Source: a bacterium
GTDB taxonomy: Bacteria; DYJV01; JALVYZ01
NCBI GenBank assembly: GCA_027037705.1
Contig: JALVYZ010000356.1
Span: forward strand, 1 to 7,216
Length of the DNA stretch: 7,216 bases
Direction of reading: 5' to 3'
Every line of letters starts with the position of its first letter. Position 1 is the stretch's first letter. This document shows, piece after piece, positions 6,329 through 7,216 of the stretch. Both the position numbers and the translations under genes were made by a program. The notes beneath the pieces were generated by a model. It did not search any database. It saw only the letters and a list, made by a program, of their open reading frames with translations, and was not told where the DNA came from.

Positions 6329-7216
6329 TTTTTTCAGGAAATTTTTCAAAACATATTTTCTTTGAAAATTTACATCTATCAGCAAATTTACAGCCTTTTA
6401 TGTTTTTAAAAATATCTGGGACTTCTCCTTCTATAACTGGCAATTTTTCAATTTTTTTATCAACTGGTGGAATTGAATTTATTAATCCTTTTGTATAAGG
6501 ATGTAAAGGATTTTTCAAAATAGAATTTTTATCTCTATATTCAACAATTTTCCCTCCATACATTACAATTACTTCATCAGCTATTTTATTAACTATTCTA
6601 AAGTCATGAGTAATGAATAATACTGACAATTCTGAATTTGACTGCAATTCTTTAATTAAATCTAAAACCCTTTCCTGAGTAGTAACATCAAGTGCTGTTG
6701 TTGGCTCATCTGCAATTAAAATGTCAGGATTGCAACATAAAGCAATTGCAATCATAACCCTTTGCCGCATTCCACCACTCAGTTCATGAGGATATGAATT
6801 AAAAACTTTTTCAGGATCTGGTAATTTTACCTTTTCAAATAGGCTTAGAGAAAGGTCTTTTGCCTCTTTTTTGGTCATATCTTTATGAGTTAAGATGGTT
6901 TCAACAATCTGTTCTCCTGCTTTAAAAACAGGATTTAAACTCATCATTGGATCTTGAAAAATAATTCCAATTTTATTCCCTCTAATTTTTCTTATTTCCT
7001 CTTTTGTTAATTTTAATAAATTAATATTGTTAAATAGAATTTCGCCACCAATAATTTCTCCAGGTGGTTCAATTAATCTTAAAATTGATAAAGCTGTAAC
7101 ACTCTTCCCACAACCAGATTCTCCAACAATTGCAAGAACTTTTTCTTTTTTTAAATTAAATGATATATTGTCTACAGCCCTCCCCTCACCTTTATCAGTA
7201 TAAAAATATGTTTTTA
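6282..7216 (-). CDS. oppD: OppD/DppD-type peptide ABC transporter ATP-binding protein (5'-partial)
   Basis: A cytoplasmic ATPase subunit of an oligopeptide/dipeptide importer. The frame stays open to the window edge, giving 310 visible residues; family members are about 320-335, so only a short N-terminus is missing. Starting at the internal ATG (6945-6947) would delete the Walker A motif and is rejected. Seen in order: Walker A GESGCGKS (7101-7124), Q-loop FQDP followed by MMSLNP, signature LSGGM (6768-6782), Walker B LIADEP with catalytic Glu at 6705-6707, and H-loop His at 6606-6608. The C-terminal oligopeptide-transporter extension has [10 protein letters not shown] and four cysteines (codons at 6390, 6372, 6351 and 6297) spaced C-x5-C-x6-C-x17-C, a pattern linked to an iron-sulfur cluster in DppD/OppD proteins. 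OppD versus DppD cannot be separated here. It converges on the MFS gene with a 47-base overlap. Confidence 0.95.
   Translation of the reverse strand, partial: KTYFYTDKGEGRAVDNISFNLKKEKVLAIVGESGCGKSVTALSILRLIEPPGEIIGGEILFNNINLLKLTKEEIRKIRGNKIGIIFQDPMMSLNPVFKAGEQIVETILTHKDMTKKEAKDLSLSLFEKVKLPDPEKVFNSYPHELSGGMRQRVMIAIALCCNPDILIADEPTTALDVTTQERVLDLIKELQSNSELSVLFITHDFRIVNKIADEVIVMYGGKIVEYRDKNSILKNPLHPYTKGLINSIPPVDKKIEKLPVIEGEVPDIFKNIKGCKFADRCKFSKKICFEKFPEKIKIDSDYSVFCWNYS

Noticed and set aside
6343-6368. An 8-bp inverted repeat (TTTTCAAA / TTTGAAAA, 10-base loop) just after the MFS stop codon as a transcription terminator.
   Set aside because: The stem has only one G-C pair, lies inside the OppD coding region and has no clear U-tract; such repeats are expected by chance in DNA this AT-rich.
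6282-6947. A short 221-residue ATPase starting at the internal Met at 6945-6947.
   Set aside because: The same frame continues without a stop to the window edge and encodes Walker A and the Q-loop, so that Met is internal.

Overview
The window comes from a strongly AT-rich bacterium. An outer-membrane TolC-type channel with a signal peptide, followed by a periplasmic adaptor, implies a diderm (Gram-negative-type) envelope. The coding style (A/T-ending codons, Lys/Ile/Asn-rich proteins) is similar throughout. I cannot name the phylum from the sequence alone. No rRNA, tRNA, CRISPR array, transposase or phage gene was seen.

Layout. (1) Positions 1-1570, + strand: a membrane-bound sensor histidine kinase whose 5' end lies outside the window, followed 5 bases later by a stand-alone receiver-domain response regulator. 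(2) Positions 1588-6328, + strand: a drug-efflux operon in the order TetR-family repressor, TolC-type outer-membrane channel, EmrA-type membrane fusion protein, EmrB-type 14-helix MFS pump. A near-consensus sigma-70 promoter and a perfect 18-bp palindrome sit at the front of the repressor gene. The palindrome covers the predicted transcription start and the start codon. The first three genes are packed tightly (0-base gap, then 8-base overlap). The fourth is separated from them by 183 bases filled largely with degenerate 7-bp tandem repeats. (3) Positions 6282-7216, - strand: an OppD/DppD-type peptide ABC-transporter ATPase, open at the window edge, whose 3' end overlaps the 3' end of the MFS gene by 47 bases.

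How the genes work together: the MFS protein, fusion protein and TolC-type channel would form a proton-driven tripartite pump moving hydrophobic toxic compounds from the inner membrane or cytoplasm out of the cell. The TetR protein probably represses its own operon through the palindrome and releases it when a pump substrate binds. The two-component pair lies directly upstream in the same direction with no visible terminator, so transcriptional read-through is possible but unproven. The ABC ATPase belongs to a separate, convergent peptide-uptake operon.

The least ordinary parts are the apparently leaderless, operator-covered start of the TetR gene and the heptad-repeat tract between the emrA-like and emrB-like genes. 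The emrB-like gene also has no visible Shine-Dalgarno sequence. No wholly new system is evident.
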